From contig JAOBSW010000247.1 in assembly GCA_026214975.1 (NCBI GenBank), forward strand, positions 1 through 64,000: DNA of 64,000 nucleotides, in the 5' to 3' direction. Positions 44,567 to 55,586 of this stretch are shown here, piece by piece; within the stretch, counting starts at the first letter, position 1; each line of letters opens with the position of its first letter. Origin of the DNA: Gentiana macrophylla. Taxonomy: Eukaryota; Streptophyta; Magnoliopsida; Gentianales; Gentianaceae. Below the pieces are notes generated by a model. That model was not told the DNA's origin, searched no databases, and worked only from the letters and a program-made list of their open reading frames with translations. The position numbers and the translations under genes were made by a program.

Positions 44567-44574
44567 CTTCGGAG

Positions 44575-45347
44575 TACTCTTTTGTAATCATGATGTACGT
44601 GAGATGACTTGTATTTGTTAGTGTGAGTGTGAACCGGCCTTTATGTTATGTAATAGTATAAAACGTGCTTATGAAGTATCAAGATAAGCACCTTCTTTAT
44701 GGTAGAGATTATGTATTCTGACAGTAACCGAGACTAATTTTCATTTCAATTTCCGCAATATAATTCTTTAGCGTACGAGGTTATTTCCTGATTAAATCCA
44801 GAAATGACTCTGGTTATTGGTTGGATCGTTTAATGGAATTGCAAATTCATACTTAATAGTGTTCACATGTTAACCCTTCAACCTTGGTCTTTATTTATAA
44901 TTATATTTATTTTTACTGAATTCAACTTTAGTAATTGGGCAAGGAGAATGATTTAGGCACTCTTATCCACATAAAAAGTCACATAATCTAAATCAAATTG
45001 TTGACATTATTTTTCTTTTCTTTTTTTCATAAAGAATATTGAATTATTTAGATCATTTGTGTGCATTTTTTCCCCCCAAAGAATTGATAAACAATAGAGG
45101 GCCAATAATATACTAAAAGTTGTTGCAATACGATTCCATTAAGGAAAATGATTTAGGTATAGAAAATTAGTACCGAAAATATGCCCCAGCCCCTGCATTG
45201 TACTACACCACTACCCCCTTCCAGCCCTCTCACCCTTAAGTCGTGGCATTTCGGTACTCCAATGTCGGTGTCTAAATCACTTTTGATCCATTAAAGGGGT
45301 TGACCCTCTTCAAAAATCTGAGGAATGTTATATAACAATCAAATACA
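44575..45347. other. Intergenic stretch
   Basis: AT-rich DNA with no gene or element that I can support. Confidence 0.5.
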
Positions 45348-45905
45348 GCAAATTAATCTACATCATAGATTCTTGTGCATAATACTAAATCCGTCTCACA
45401 AAAATTGGTTATTTTTTGTGGTGCATACAGATTAAAAAATTCAATTAATGTGCTATGTTTTGAGACTTCATTGACATATTTACCTTCCGGTTCATAATAA
45501 ATGCTTGTTTTGGGATGTGAAATGAGTACAATAAATACATGTTGGACTAAGGGTACTTTTGAAAAAAAACATTAAATAATGCAATTGTGTTATAAAGTGA
45601 CACTTTTTATGGGATAAAATCTTTCTAAAATGTGAATATTTTTGTGGTACGGAAGTAGTAGATTGATTAATCTTGGTCACATAAACCAATTATACAAAAT
45701 TAATCTACATCATAGAATATTGTGTATAATATATTGATTGATACAGTGTATAATATATTGATTAATTAATCTAGGTCACATAAACCAATAACACAAAATT
45801 AATCTACATCATAAATTATTGTATATAATATATTGATTGATATATGACTTATCATTATTAATTATTAGATTATTTGTAATATATTGATTGATATAGGTCT
45901 TATCA
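45348..45905. repeat. AT-rich tandem repeat of about 97 bp, first copy split by a MITE
   Basis: AAATTAATCTACATCATAGA starts copies at about 45349, 45697 and 45795. The units continue with ATTGTGTATAATATATTGATTG and CACATAAACCAAT. The first copy is interrupted by the Stowaway at 45385-45658. Confidence 0.72.
45385..45658. mobile_element. Stowaway-type MITE, 274 bp
   Basis: Ends are CTAAATCCGTCTCACAAAAA and, inverted, CTACTTCCGTACCACAAAAA, with TA on both sides (45383-45384, 45659-45660). It splits one unit of the local tandem repeat, which confirms it as an insertion. Confidence 0.8.
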
Positions 45906-46394
45906 TTATTAACGGTTTGAAAGTAGGTTGTGTCCATTTGGTTGTGCCGGTAGTATTTATGTTTAAATTTAGGTATTAGATTAGGGTATTAAACAATAAA
46001 AAGTTTTTATAAAGTTTTTCTTTTCGTGTTAAAGTTGATCTATTCATCCGTGTCTTCCGCTAATCATTTAATTTAGAAAAGTTTTGTTCAACTACTGATT
46101 AAAATAGTATTAGACGTGGTCGGTAGATTTTAGTGATTAAAAAATTATTCACTTTTTGTGGAGGTTGACTTATATCATTGACGTATCAAGTTAGGTTTTA
46201 ACTTTTAATCTCCTTATTGTTTCCTGGATTTTCACCTAACCCTAGAAGTTAGATCTGCACATAATTTTCATGATTGCCCGTGGTTGTCTGAACGCTTTTG
46301 ACTTTAGTTTTTCCAACAGAAATAAACTCGAGCTAATAGCAAAAATTGTGAAACATTTTTATCGAAAAGTCGTAACTTAGCACTTTTCTTTTAT

Positions 46395-46500
46395 CAGGGT
46401 GCCCTCTGGGGAGGGGGGGGGGGGAGGGGAGGGGAGGCAAGGAGGCCATGACCAGGAGCCTCCAAAATGTACGAATTTAAGAGCCTGCAAAATTTTGACT

Positions 46501-46547
<47 letters not shown>
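46395..46547. mobile_element. Truncated copy of the 34667 MITE family, ending in a TA microsatellite
   Basis: CAGGGTGCCCTCTGGGG, then GCCATGACC, GAGCCTCCAAAAT and GAATTTAAGAGC match 34667-34760 in order. A G-rich expansion lies at 46410-46438. It ends in about 23 TA units (46501-46547), so the right end is lost. Confidence 0.65.
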
Positions 46548-46548
<1 letters not shown>

Positions 46549-47139
46549 TAGGAAAATAGGCATTTATGCTCCCATCCACACGAGCGTTGCCCCGGTTTTT
46601 AACCTAGCAATCAAAAACTATTAACTAATTAAAATGCAATTTAACTAAAGTATGACTTCACACATTTTAAGAACACGACAATGTAAATGACAGAATTAAG
46701 CCCCAATGTTATTATAGAACAAAATGTCGATCATTTCAAATGATGAATATTAGATACTTTGTGACAAAGTAAAAGCCACTGACAATAACAAAATGCTTGC
46801 TGATAAAAAGTTTCAACCCATGACAATAACAAAACCGCAAGTAACAACAATAAGATAATTAGGATGACATATACTACACAAAAGAAACAATTAATAATAC
46901 ACTATTAAACTGTAAGAATGGTTTATGAATAATATAGTTCCATCTATTCAACAAATAAATGACTGACTCGTTAACTTTTCTCCCTGAACCCGACGTTTAA
47001 GAGTTTGATAGGTGCAACACATGGTAGACCTGATACACGTGAAACTTGAAATGGTATATAACTATTTGCCATTAGAATTTCCGTATCAACTAAAGGCATA
47101 TAGATACCTTATACAGAAAGAAAAGGTTCAATAGCTGAC
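46548..47139. other. Intergenic stretch
   Basis: No gene motif or inverted-repeat element was recognised. Confidence 0.45.
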
Positions 47140-47234
47140 CCCTTTCGCAAGTTCTACAACTATACAGCTACCGTCAACTTCTCGGGCATTCCGGCTGTGC
47201 CTTGCATTGTCTGCATCTCGAGGATCAATGAATT
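47140..47234 (-). pseudogene. Fragment resembling the RRM of a plant SR splicing factor
   Basis: Minus-strand translation reads FIDPRDADNARHSRNAREVD, then GSCIVVELAKG. Plant RS2Z-type SR proteins have a block of this form (F-x-DPRDADDAR, then DGSR-I-VE) at the end of their RRM, which binds pre-mRNA. The segment is bounded by AG at the upstream side (AATAAG before 47234) and a possible donor GGTCAG after 47140, so it may be one old exon. No RS domain, zinc knuckles or further RRM were found nearby. It is too short to be a gene. Confidence 0.5.
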
Positions 47235-47966
47235 CTTATTATCAAATAAAAAAAAGTTAAAATGATAGTCTTTATAAGGCATATATATGCAAAATTAGCA
47301 TGTAGTGATAGTCTTTCAGGAAAACAGTGAAAACATGCATCAACCCTAATTTGTTTAGCCCAACAGTGGCAAAATCATCTGCAACATAGTCATAACTGAG
47401 TAATCAGAGATCTAAGGGGGTTTATTTATTCATTTTTCTAGCAAACCCTAAAGTTTTATAAATTGCACAAGAATACCATAATCATTAAATTATGTCAAAC
47501 ACAATTGCAGAAGAAAAAAGAAAAAAAGCTATCAACAAAAAAAACAGAATGTCAAATTTTATCAGAATTAGTAAACAAAAGGCATAGACAATCAGAACCG
47601 GTTCTTCACAACACTAAAACTTCTGCATTTTATAGGGGGGTGAATGGCATCAGCACAAGGGAAATGGAAATAAAAACCAGCATATGCTTCAAAATTTCCT
47701 TCAACAGAAGCATATGCATAAATCAATGAAGCTGACTACTTTTATAAGACATAGGAGACATCCTAGTTGATATCGCTACATTAATTTCAACCCTTACTAA
47801 ATATATTAGAGATATCAGGCCATCGTTGTGATTTGTTTATCAGTCTGTAAAAGAAAAGGTTCAAGAAAACATCCAACATAATATTAATAACCATTAGTCT
47901 TTATTCTACCATGGCATCTAACTTTCTTTATTGATAAGTTCTATTCGCGGCACAAACACGAAATCG
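47235..47966. other. Intergenic stretch
   Basis: Nothing recognised. Short plus frames here have low complexity. Confidence 0.45.
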
Positions 47967-47984
47967 CTAATTGACGCCATAATT

Positions 47985-49874
47985 TTTTATTTATTTAATT
48001 TTTTAAAACGGAGTTTTATTCCATAGAACAAAAAAAACGTTTGAAACTCACAAAGCCGAGTTCCTAACTTTAGGTAAAACATACAAAAAAAAAACCGACA
48101 GGTCAAAAATCTTCTTTTTCTTACGGGTTCTGGTTATCCTCTGAAAGGGTGTAAGTTTTACTTTGGAGTCCTTATCAGAGGTATAGCCAGTCCGCCTAAC
48201 ATTGGGACCATCTAGGTTCAAAATTGAAGCTCTCGCTTGGATTCTATCAACACTCAACTGAGTCGAGTGCGTTGTATCCAACTCAGAAAGCATTTCGAAA
48301 GAATTTCTTGTAGTTAATGCTTCTGAGGTTCCAATGATTTTGCTAGAAGAGTGTGTAGCCGAGTTGGATTTAGTGACCATTCCTTCTTCATCAGCATTTT
48401 CCTTCCCTTTACATTTCTGAGAAAAATGAGCGGTTGAACCTGCTTTAGAAGATTTAAATGTTTGCTCCTTGCTTGATGTACCCTGCTGTGCTTTATAGAT
48501 CATTGGGCCTGCGTTTTTCTCCATTATAGCTGGATTATTGAGGCTCTGCTCTTGGGCTGTAGTTAGAGTTGGGGTTGAGGTCAGAATTTTGGTTGTTGTG
48601 TGCTCAGCAGTCTGTGATCCCATGCAAGCATGGTCCTTCCTTAATTGAGGCAAACCGTCCTTAGCATTTTCAGCATTTAGTTTTATTGAAGGTTGCACAG
48701 AATGGTTGTATTTGGGAGTGTTTGTGAAGCCTCGCAATTCACCATTTTGCTCTCGCATTTGACTACTTTTGGTCAGTGATTTTGATTTCCTAGCCTGCAA
48801 CTGATAAGTTTCTTCAATTGCAACTTCATCATGTTGCAAGGGCAACTCAGTAGACCCTTTTTTTTCCCCACAACTAGTAATTTTCATGGTTGTAGTCACA
48901 TGTTCTTTTTCAAAGTTGGGAATATCCATTTCCATTGTAGCTGTTGTGTTTGCAATAGGAACAGCTAATCCATTACCAGCTTGCTCATCCATTTCTGCAT
49001 TGAATTGCTGTTGTTTTGATCTATATTCTTTGTGGGTACTTGTATCCGTTTTGTGAGCAGAGGGGTGTAATTCAGGGTGTTTAATGATGCAAAACTGCTC
49101 AATGTGACCTATATGCCAACAATATGTGCAGTAAAAAGGTAAAGCTTCCTCAATCTCTACTGCTTGCCAATAGCCTGTTCCATTTTCACTTTGTACCCAC
49201 ACACGAGATGGCAACATATCTAGTACATCAAATTCTACCTGTACCCGTGCAACTAAGGGCCGTTTAAGCAATTCAGTGGCACTATCAATTCTTAGAGGCT
49301 TGCAAAATGATGATACTAAGGAGAAAATAAACTCCTGATTAACTAGATGTATCGGTAGCATAGGCAAGGATAACCAAATTGGAATAATAGATGATTCTCG
49401 ATCAACTCGGAAATTTGAAGTCCATTTTAAGATTCTCATTGATTTCCCTTCAACATTCCAGATTGATCGAGAGAACAAACGAACATAATCCTCTGTAAAT
49501 TTGAATCTAAGAAGGACATGCTTTCTATAAATTAAACCGACAAGCACAGTACCTTTGAAATTCTCAGAAGCAAGGTAAACCTTCGAATCGAATCCATTCC
49601 AGTTTGCCTTGGGAAAATTTCCCTATGAGTGTGGTGGTCCGAATTTCGTTGAAAGTGATTCTTCAATTCGATGAGGATGGTGATTGCGGCCCCTTTGAAG
49701 GTGCCATGAATAAATTTTGGAGGAGTCGGAGAGATCGCAGAAGGATGGGAATCGGACAGATGGAAATCATTCGCCGTTGCCATGGAGATTTGGGAGAGCA
49801 AAACCTAGAAATCGCCATTGATGAATTTGGGGATGAAGCAGGGGGAGGGACGGTTGAGAGAGTTTTCCATTTTC
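47985..49874 (-). mobile_element. LINE-type insertion carrying ORF1 only, 1890 bp
   Basis: The same 18 bases CTAATTGACGCCATAATT flank the segment (47967-47984 and 49875-49892). On the minus strand it starts with a short leader, holds one ORF1 gene, and ends in an A-rich tail (AAAAAATTAAATAAATAAAA) next to the duplication. Long target duplications and A tails are the signature of target-primed reverse transcription. No reverse transcriptase or endonuclease frame is present between the two duplications. Confidence 0.85.
48048..49783 (-). pseudogene. LINE ORF1 / DUF4283 zinc-knuckle protein, one frameshift
   Basis: It starts at 49783 with MATANDFHLSDSHPSAISPT and changes frame near 49610; the long frame from 49547 to 48048 then continues for about 499 residues. 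The N-terminal half resembles DUF4283 (FRVDRESSIIPIWLSLPMLP and ELLKRPLVARVQVEFD), the usual RNA-binding domain of plant LINE ORF1 proteins. A zinc knuckle CTYCWHIGHIEQFC follows at about residues 140-153 of the long frame. The remaining 340 residues are a low-complexity tail rich in Thr, Ser and Lys, ending in a basic cluster (RTRKKKK). Only one frameshift was seen, so the copy is fairly young or was under constraint. Confidence 0.75.
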
Positions 49875-49892
49875 CTAATTGACGCCATAATT

Positions 49893-50340
49893 ATTAATTA
49901 TTACAGTATAATAAATTTATGCAATATGGATCATACCATTAGCAATTTCATTATGCAAATAGACAACATCATTAAAAATCTCAGTAAAGTGTATCAAAAG
50001 AAATGTGAAAATAACACTAATCTATTTTTGCAGGCGAGATGTGTAATCATAAAGATTGGTGTTGAAACAGAATATTTTTATATAATTTCGTACAAATGAA
50101 AACAAGCTAATAATTTACAACTCCCCAAGATGGAAACAAAGTTTCCCAATTCCATTGTCCCTGGCGTTTTTATATATTTTACATAAGGAGTCAAAACCCC
50201 ATATATATATCCACTTTACTCACTTTCTCAATACTCTGTTTCCATGTGTATTGAGAATACATAAAGTTATTATATGGATTTTGGGAGCTAAAAAAAATAT
50301 TCAGATTGGCCTTAGGTAGTATTAATATTGAGGGGTTTTG
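49893..50340. other. Intergenic stretch
   Basis: AT-rich, with no motif that I can name. Confidence 0.45.
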
Positions 50341-50757
50341 ATGCAACGTGGATTTGGGACGATACTGTATTTTTGGCCCTCATTTACAATAAGCTGGAGG
50401 CTCGTTTAGAATGCCCATTTGTCATTGCTCCACCTGCATATGCATAATAATTTACATAAATCAAATACCCAACTTAATCAATCAATGATAGTTATTTATC
50501 TTTTACACATATATAGAGTTATTAACATATAATAAATGAAATACAATAAAACATTAATTACCAGCCATTCTTTTGAATAATTTTCTCCAAGGGCTCTGAT
50601 TTTTCAGTATCTTTCATCTGAACCCCTGGCTTCGAGGCACTGAGCTTGATCTTCTTTGTCTCATTTTACCCTTCTCAAACTTTTCCTCCTGTCGTCAAAA
50701 TCAAAGAAAAAATAAACCCCATTAATACTCAGTAGCTGTCCAAATACTCATGAAGCT

Positions 50758-50780
50758 ATATATATATATATATATATATA
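50758..50780. repeat. TA microsatellite
   Basis: About 11 TA units. Confidence 0.85.
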
Positions 50781-50899
50781 AGTAAATTATTACTTGGATC
50801 ATCTTCTCTGTGTGTGCAGATAAAGCTGAGAGATGTTGTTCCACGTCAAAGAACCGGTATTCACCTAAAATCATGTAAATTGTGGTCATAAAAAGAATC

Positions 50900-52440
50900 T
50901 AAAGCTTTTGGATTAATGCGCATTTAACATATCTTACCCATCAAATCAAATGTGGCAACATCGTAACCGCAATGCAATCGAACACCGACTTACCGAGACC
51001 AATCGACAACCCCATAAAAATAATCAAGCCAACACGGTAGGGATTTTGTCATCATATTGGTTTTAGGATTATATTTCAACCATAAGGATACGGTTGAACC
51101 ATAATCGCATCAGGATTGAGGACACTTAATCAATCGAATAATAGGGCTCGGTTGACCTAAACCACCATTAATCGATGATTAAACCGACAGACTATCATCG
51201 GGTGTAGACCTTCACCAAACCTAAACCGGCTAGAAATGTAAATGAATCGGCTATTATACCAGAGCAAAACGGTTTGTAGTACAAGTCCGAACCGATAGAT
51301 AATTCGATTTCATAGCCGTTAAAAGTCCGACTTTTTGCCATCCTCTCGAATCCGGTTAGCCACGCATCTAATTCATCACCAAATCGCACAAAATCGTGCG
51401 AGATATCACATTCAAATCAAGAACAAATGATATAGATGATATTAACGAGAAAAAGGATTCACCTTATCATTCAATTTGATTGCGTATCCTTCAAATCGGG
51501 AGTAAATGCGAAATCAAGATCGAATCAAGATCGTATCAATGAAAGGTCGACTTTTCATACCCAACACCTTCACAATGGCAATAAGCAAGTAATCAGCGTA
51601 TATCGTTCTCAATCGTAAAAATAAATGATATAAATACGATATATAAAGGAATGAATGCACATTTATTTCGAATCAATCGAATCGCGAATTGAATGCTCCG
51701 AAAATCAAGCCTTCATGGTAACCCACGTTGCTGTGAATTTGGGACGGACTGAATCATCACCGAATCATCCTATGATCCCATTCACAGAACCCAAAAAAGC
51801 CTATGCACCAAACCACCTTTATCACAATTAGAACAGCTTTTATACGGCACAACACTGAAACAGTAAGGAGTGATGTTTATTCCATCAAGTAACAATCATA
51901 CCATGCACATTTGATTCCAATATTAGCAACACAATGGTTTATCTATATCCGCATGTAATAATTAGAACCTATCCATGTACCAAACCTAATGAAAACAACG
52001 ACTGAACATTATGCAATCAGCATATATAGACTACTCACCGTATAATGTGAACCATAGTCTATTTCTAACCAACACAACCCAAAGAGGAAAGGAAGTAACC
52101 AATCATATCTATGTCGTTAAAGAAGTGCAGGCCTTTGTAATTGAACCAGATTAATATCAGTAAGGAAATACGGGAACAACATGCAACCAGATTGTATGTC
52201 AAAAAAAAAGAGATGGGAGCTGCATGTAAAACCTAGTCATTCCATTCACAAAACACCAAAAAACCTATGTACCAAACCACTTTTACCACAATTATAACAG
52301 CTATTATACAATCACAGCACTGAAAGCAGACTGTAACATACCATGGATGTCAATTAACGAAAAAAACACAGCTAGTATGCAACCACAACACTGGAACCAA
52401 ATTGTAACACAGCATGCATGTCAATTAAGGAAATAAACCA
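50900..52440. other. Long intron-like or intergenic stretch with direct repeats
   Basis: No coding motif. A segment at 51778-51860 (CCCATTCACAGAACCCAAAA to ACACTGAAA) recurs at 52240-52330, and a 74-bp unit (CACTG, TGTAACA, CATGTCAATTAA) occurs twice in a row at about 52316-52435. Confidence 0.5.
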
Positions 52441-53277
52441 CAAAGATTATGCCTAACTTAGATTTAAAGCCTCCCAAACATACCAGTAAGAGCTTTGTTG
52501 GTCTGAATCACCCAGAAATCTGATGCCTTTTACTTGTAGAAGCCGACTCAAAAGCAGTGTGGGATAATAGATTGAAAGCACAACTGGTCATATTTAAAGG
52601 CAAATCAGCTACGGTCCCAAAAAAATGAAAAAAAATTAAAAAACAACTGTTTAATTTTATATAAATTTAACCTGTACTTACATGCCCAATTTTCTTCATA
52701 TCAAACAGCATGCAACAGAAATCTGTCATCTCTCGCGCCCACCTCTCTGAGGGTTTGGCAAAATAGTCGATACCACTCCACCTAAGCACCATCGGAAATC
52801 AATCTGAGCCACATACATGAGCAACTCATCATTCCAGCCACTCAATGGCCCATCTTTCTGGCTGCAGAAGATTGAATCGGACATTGAAGGGATGGAGCGG
52901 TGACAGCGAAGAAGAAAAAGGGGTTCACCCGTTCAACCACCGGAAAACAAAAGCCAACAACTCCCGTCCTTTTATTTAACCAATATATAATCTAATATCT
53001 ATCTAATATATAACTACTAATAAGTAAGAAAATATATATATAACTAATAAGTCAAGAAATAATGCTAAAGAAGTAACTGGAACACCAAAAAGAATAAACG
53101 GACTGGGCCCAAACAGATAAACGGACTGGGCCCAAAATAAAATACTTTTGCAATGGCAATTTGAATAACATACAAAATCTTTGTAAGACTTTGTAAGAAC
53201 TGAACACGTCACTCAATCCTTTGCTTTCTTATTACTAGTAGGAGGATATATATATATTATTTTTAAATATGAATAAG

Positions 53278-53345
53278 GTATTACTCTAATGGTAAGTACT
53301 CAATTATAACTTTTTAAATGACCATGGTTTGATTCTTGCTAGAGA
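53278..53345 (+). mobile_element. SINE-head candidate
   Basis: TACTCTAATGGTAAGTACTC resembles an A box and GGTTTGATTCTTGC, 31 bp later, a B box. No tail or target duplication could be fixed, so this may be a fragment or chance. Confidence 0.35.
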
Positions 53346-53599
53346 CAAGAATTTTTTTATTTTTTAGTTACTTTTAGAATACTAAAGAATATCTAAATTG
53401 CTGGCTCTAAATTTCAGACAAGTGACGCCTAACGCTTTTATTTTGGTTTGACTAGTCTCTCATCTTTCATTTTTTAAGAAAAATGATCCATCATCTTTAC
53501 CGAATAATTGTGACTTAACCTTCCTCTTTTGTTTTGGTTTGACCAGTCCCTCATATTTTATTTTTTGCAACTTTGGTCCATTTAACTAATGGAACAACA

Positions 53600-54260
53600 T
53601 TTACATCTTTTTTCCCCCTCATTTCCAGGCTTTCTTTCTTGCCCCGATCTTCTTCTCTGGTAGTTTATTCCGGTGATCCTGATTCTTCTGCTTCCAAGCT
53701 CTTCTTTGGGCTTGCATCTGCCTGCTGGTGTTGGATCGGAGTTTACTGAGGGTTGCGCCAGAGTCGGGGTTCCGTGGCGGAATTTGTAAATCTAGTTTTT
53801 CCAGCGGTCTCTTTCTTCTTCCGTTTTTGGAAGCAGATCGGAGATTTCTGCTCCTCCCCATCAGGAGGCTTAGCCCCCTCCTGGCCTTTCTCTGCAAGCT
53901 CGGTTTGTATGCGATGGTGGGCTAGATCTGTGGTCGTCTTGTATGGTTCGGGAGCGGATCTTGGGTTTTTCAGCTCAATGTCGCCGGCGGCTACATTGCT
54001 ACGTCCGTTTTTGCATGTGTCTCCTCTCGTTAGTTATTTCTCTGGTTGGAAAGGAAGGCTATTCTTACGAGCTCTTTTCGATCCGGTGGTGGCTAGTGGC
54101 GGCACATGGGTGGAGTGGTAATTTTCCGGCAGTGGAAAAGTGAATGACTATAGAATTATGGCTCTTAGTTGATAATTTTGAAAGGAAAAATGAACCGAAA
54201 AAAGAGAAGAAAAAAAAGGGATTGCAACGAAGAGGTGTTTTATATAGTTGGTGGGTCGTC
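53600..54260. other. GC-richer stretch of unknown nature
   Basis: This block is richer in GC than its surroundings and has overlapping open frames on both strands (up to 122 residues on plus), but none shows a motif. It may be the 5' leader of a LINE or an exon-derived fragment. Confidence 0.3.
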
Positions 54261-54419
54261 AAGCCACTAAAAATAATTCACCTACAACCTCTATATTTAA
54301 GATAGTATAAGAGTGATCGACTCCATGAGTGAAGCAGTGAACTTATTTCTTCTAAAATTTATAAAATAAAATATATTTTTGTTTTTATCTAATTTCCTAC
54401 GAAGAAAAGAAAAATAAAC

Positions 54420-55586
54420 GAAGAAAAACCCTAGTTAACTAATTATTTCGCCCTCAATTCCTACGACTGATCATCGATTCAATGATGACTCGTTAAATTA
54501 TTAATAAATTGGTTATAGTTGACCACAACCATGAATCAACCAATCTCTCCTACAATTGTTAATGAGGACAACCGTCACTAATTACACCATAATTATGGCA
54601 CACTCCGCAACGACCGCCCAGAGTTTGGTGACATAACAGCCTTAAAAATTAGAGAGACTTAATTACTAGGTATTAATCCAACCGGCTTAATTTTAACCAT
54701 AGTATCATCTATTTTCACAACAGAGAATCCTATGGGTTACGAACCGGCAGACAATGTGTTGTTTACCAATAAAATCCAATCTTTTATGATAACCGCCTAA
54801 GATAGATTTTAATACTAAATCAAAATGATCGCCTAATTATCACACGCCGACAACTAAACGAATAATTTTAATCATATATCCGTGAAATCAAAAGATAGAT
54901 AAATATTAACACTCAAACGAGGAGAAAAACATTTAGATCTCACGATCACATAAAATCTAGGGTTCAATAATCAATTAACTGGAATAGAAAATTTAACTGA
55001 TCATAAAAATAAAATAAAAATAAAGCAAAAGCTTGTACCTTAGCAACGAAAAAAATCAAAGAAGAAAAAAAGTTGCCGGCAATCACACAGGTATGCGCAG
55101 CCTTTATTTTTATTTTTCGTCCAACCTACTCTTCCTCCTCCCTTCTTCCCAAAATAAAACATATAATATAATACTAGTCTTTTCTAATTCCGGATACTAA
55201 TTTCGGCAGCCCATCTGGTATTCAAAGCCTTAATAATAATAATAACTAATTATTAAAATGGTCCAACCGTCCAACTAATAATAATAATAAAAGCCCAGTG
55301 TGACTAAAAAACCATAATTCACGGTTGGCTTCGACCGACTTTGTCTTATATTCAATAGTCGGGATCCCAAAATAGGTAGAAACTGAAATTCTCGAACCTT
55401 GAAATCCTTATTTTTCTGCATCTTCCACAAAACTTCCAAAACTGCTCTAAAAGTACTGAAATCTTCCATCACCGCTCACGAGCTCTAAAAATCAGAAAAT
55501 CATCCAAACATATCCGAAACAAAGCATCTCTCGACAAAATAGATATAAAATAAGCACAGAAAACACCATAAAATACGCTCTCATCA
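54420..55586 (-). repeat. Athila-type LTR, low-coordinate border uncertain
   Basis: The high end reads ACGCTCTCATCA and is followed by ACTCCCCCACACT, on the minus strand AGTGTGGGGGAGT before TGATGAG: the Athila polypurine tract and LTR start. Inside, the wording AAGCTTGTACCTTAGCAACG fits the same family. The lower border is an estimate because no second LTR is in the window. Confidence 0.5.

Larger units (their letters stand above)
50562..52792 (-). pseudogene. Exon-like pieces of an unidentified gene
   Basis: Minus-strand blocks with splice-like borders were seen. 52792-52682 reads MVLRWSGIDYFAKPSERWAR, then EMTDFCCMLFDMKKIGH, and meets GTAAGTACAGG. About 52548-52484 reads VKGIRFLGDSDQQSSYW before GTATGTTTGG. 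50864-50794 reads EYRFFDVEQHLSALSAHTEK between TTTTAG and GTAATAATT. 50688-50562 reads EEKFEKGKM, shifts frame, then LSASKPGVQMKDTEKSEPLE, before GTAATTAATG. The last two join in phase. The frameshift and poor phase elsewhere suggest a decayed gene. I do not recognise the protein. Confidence 0.35.

Noticed and set aside
53753..54121. 122-residue plus-strand frame in a GC-richer patch
   Set aside because: No motif, several overlapping frames of similar length on both strands; kept only as an unassigned stretch.
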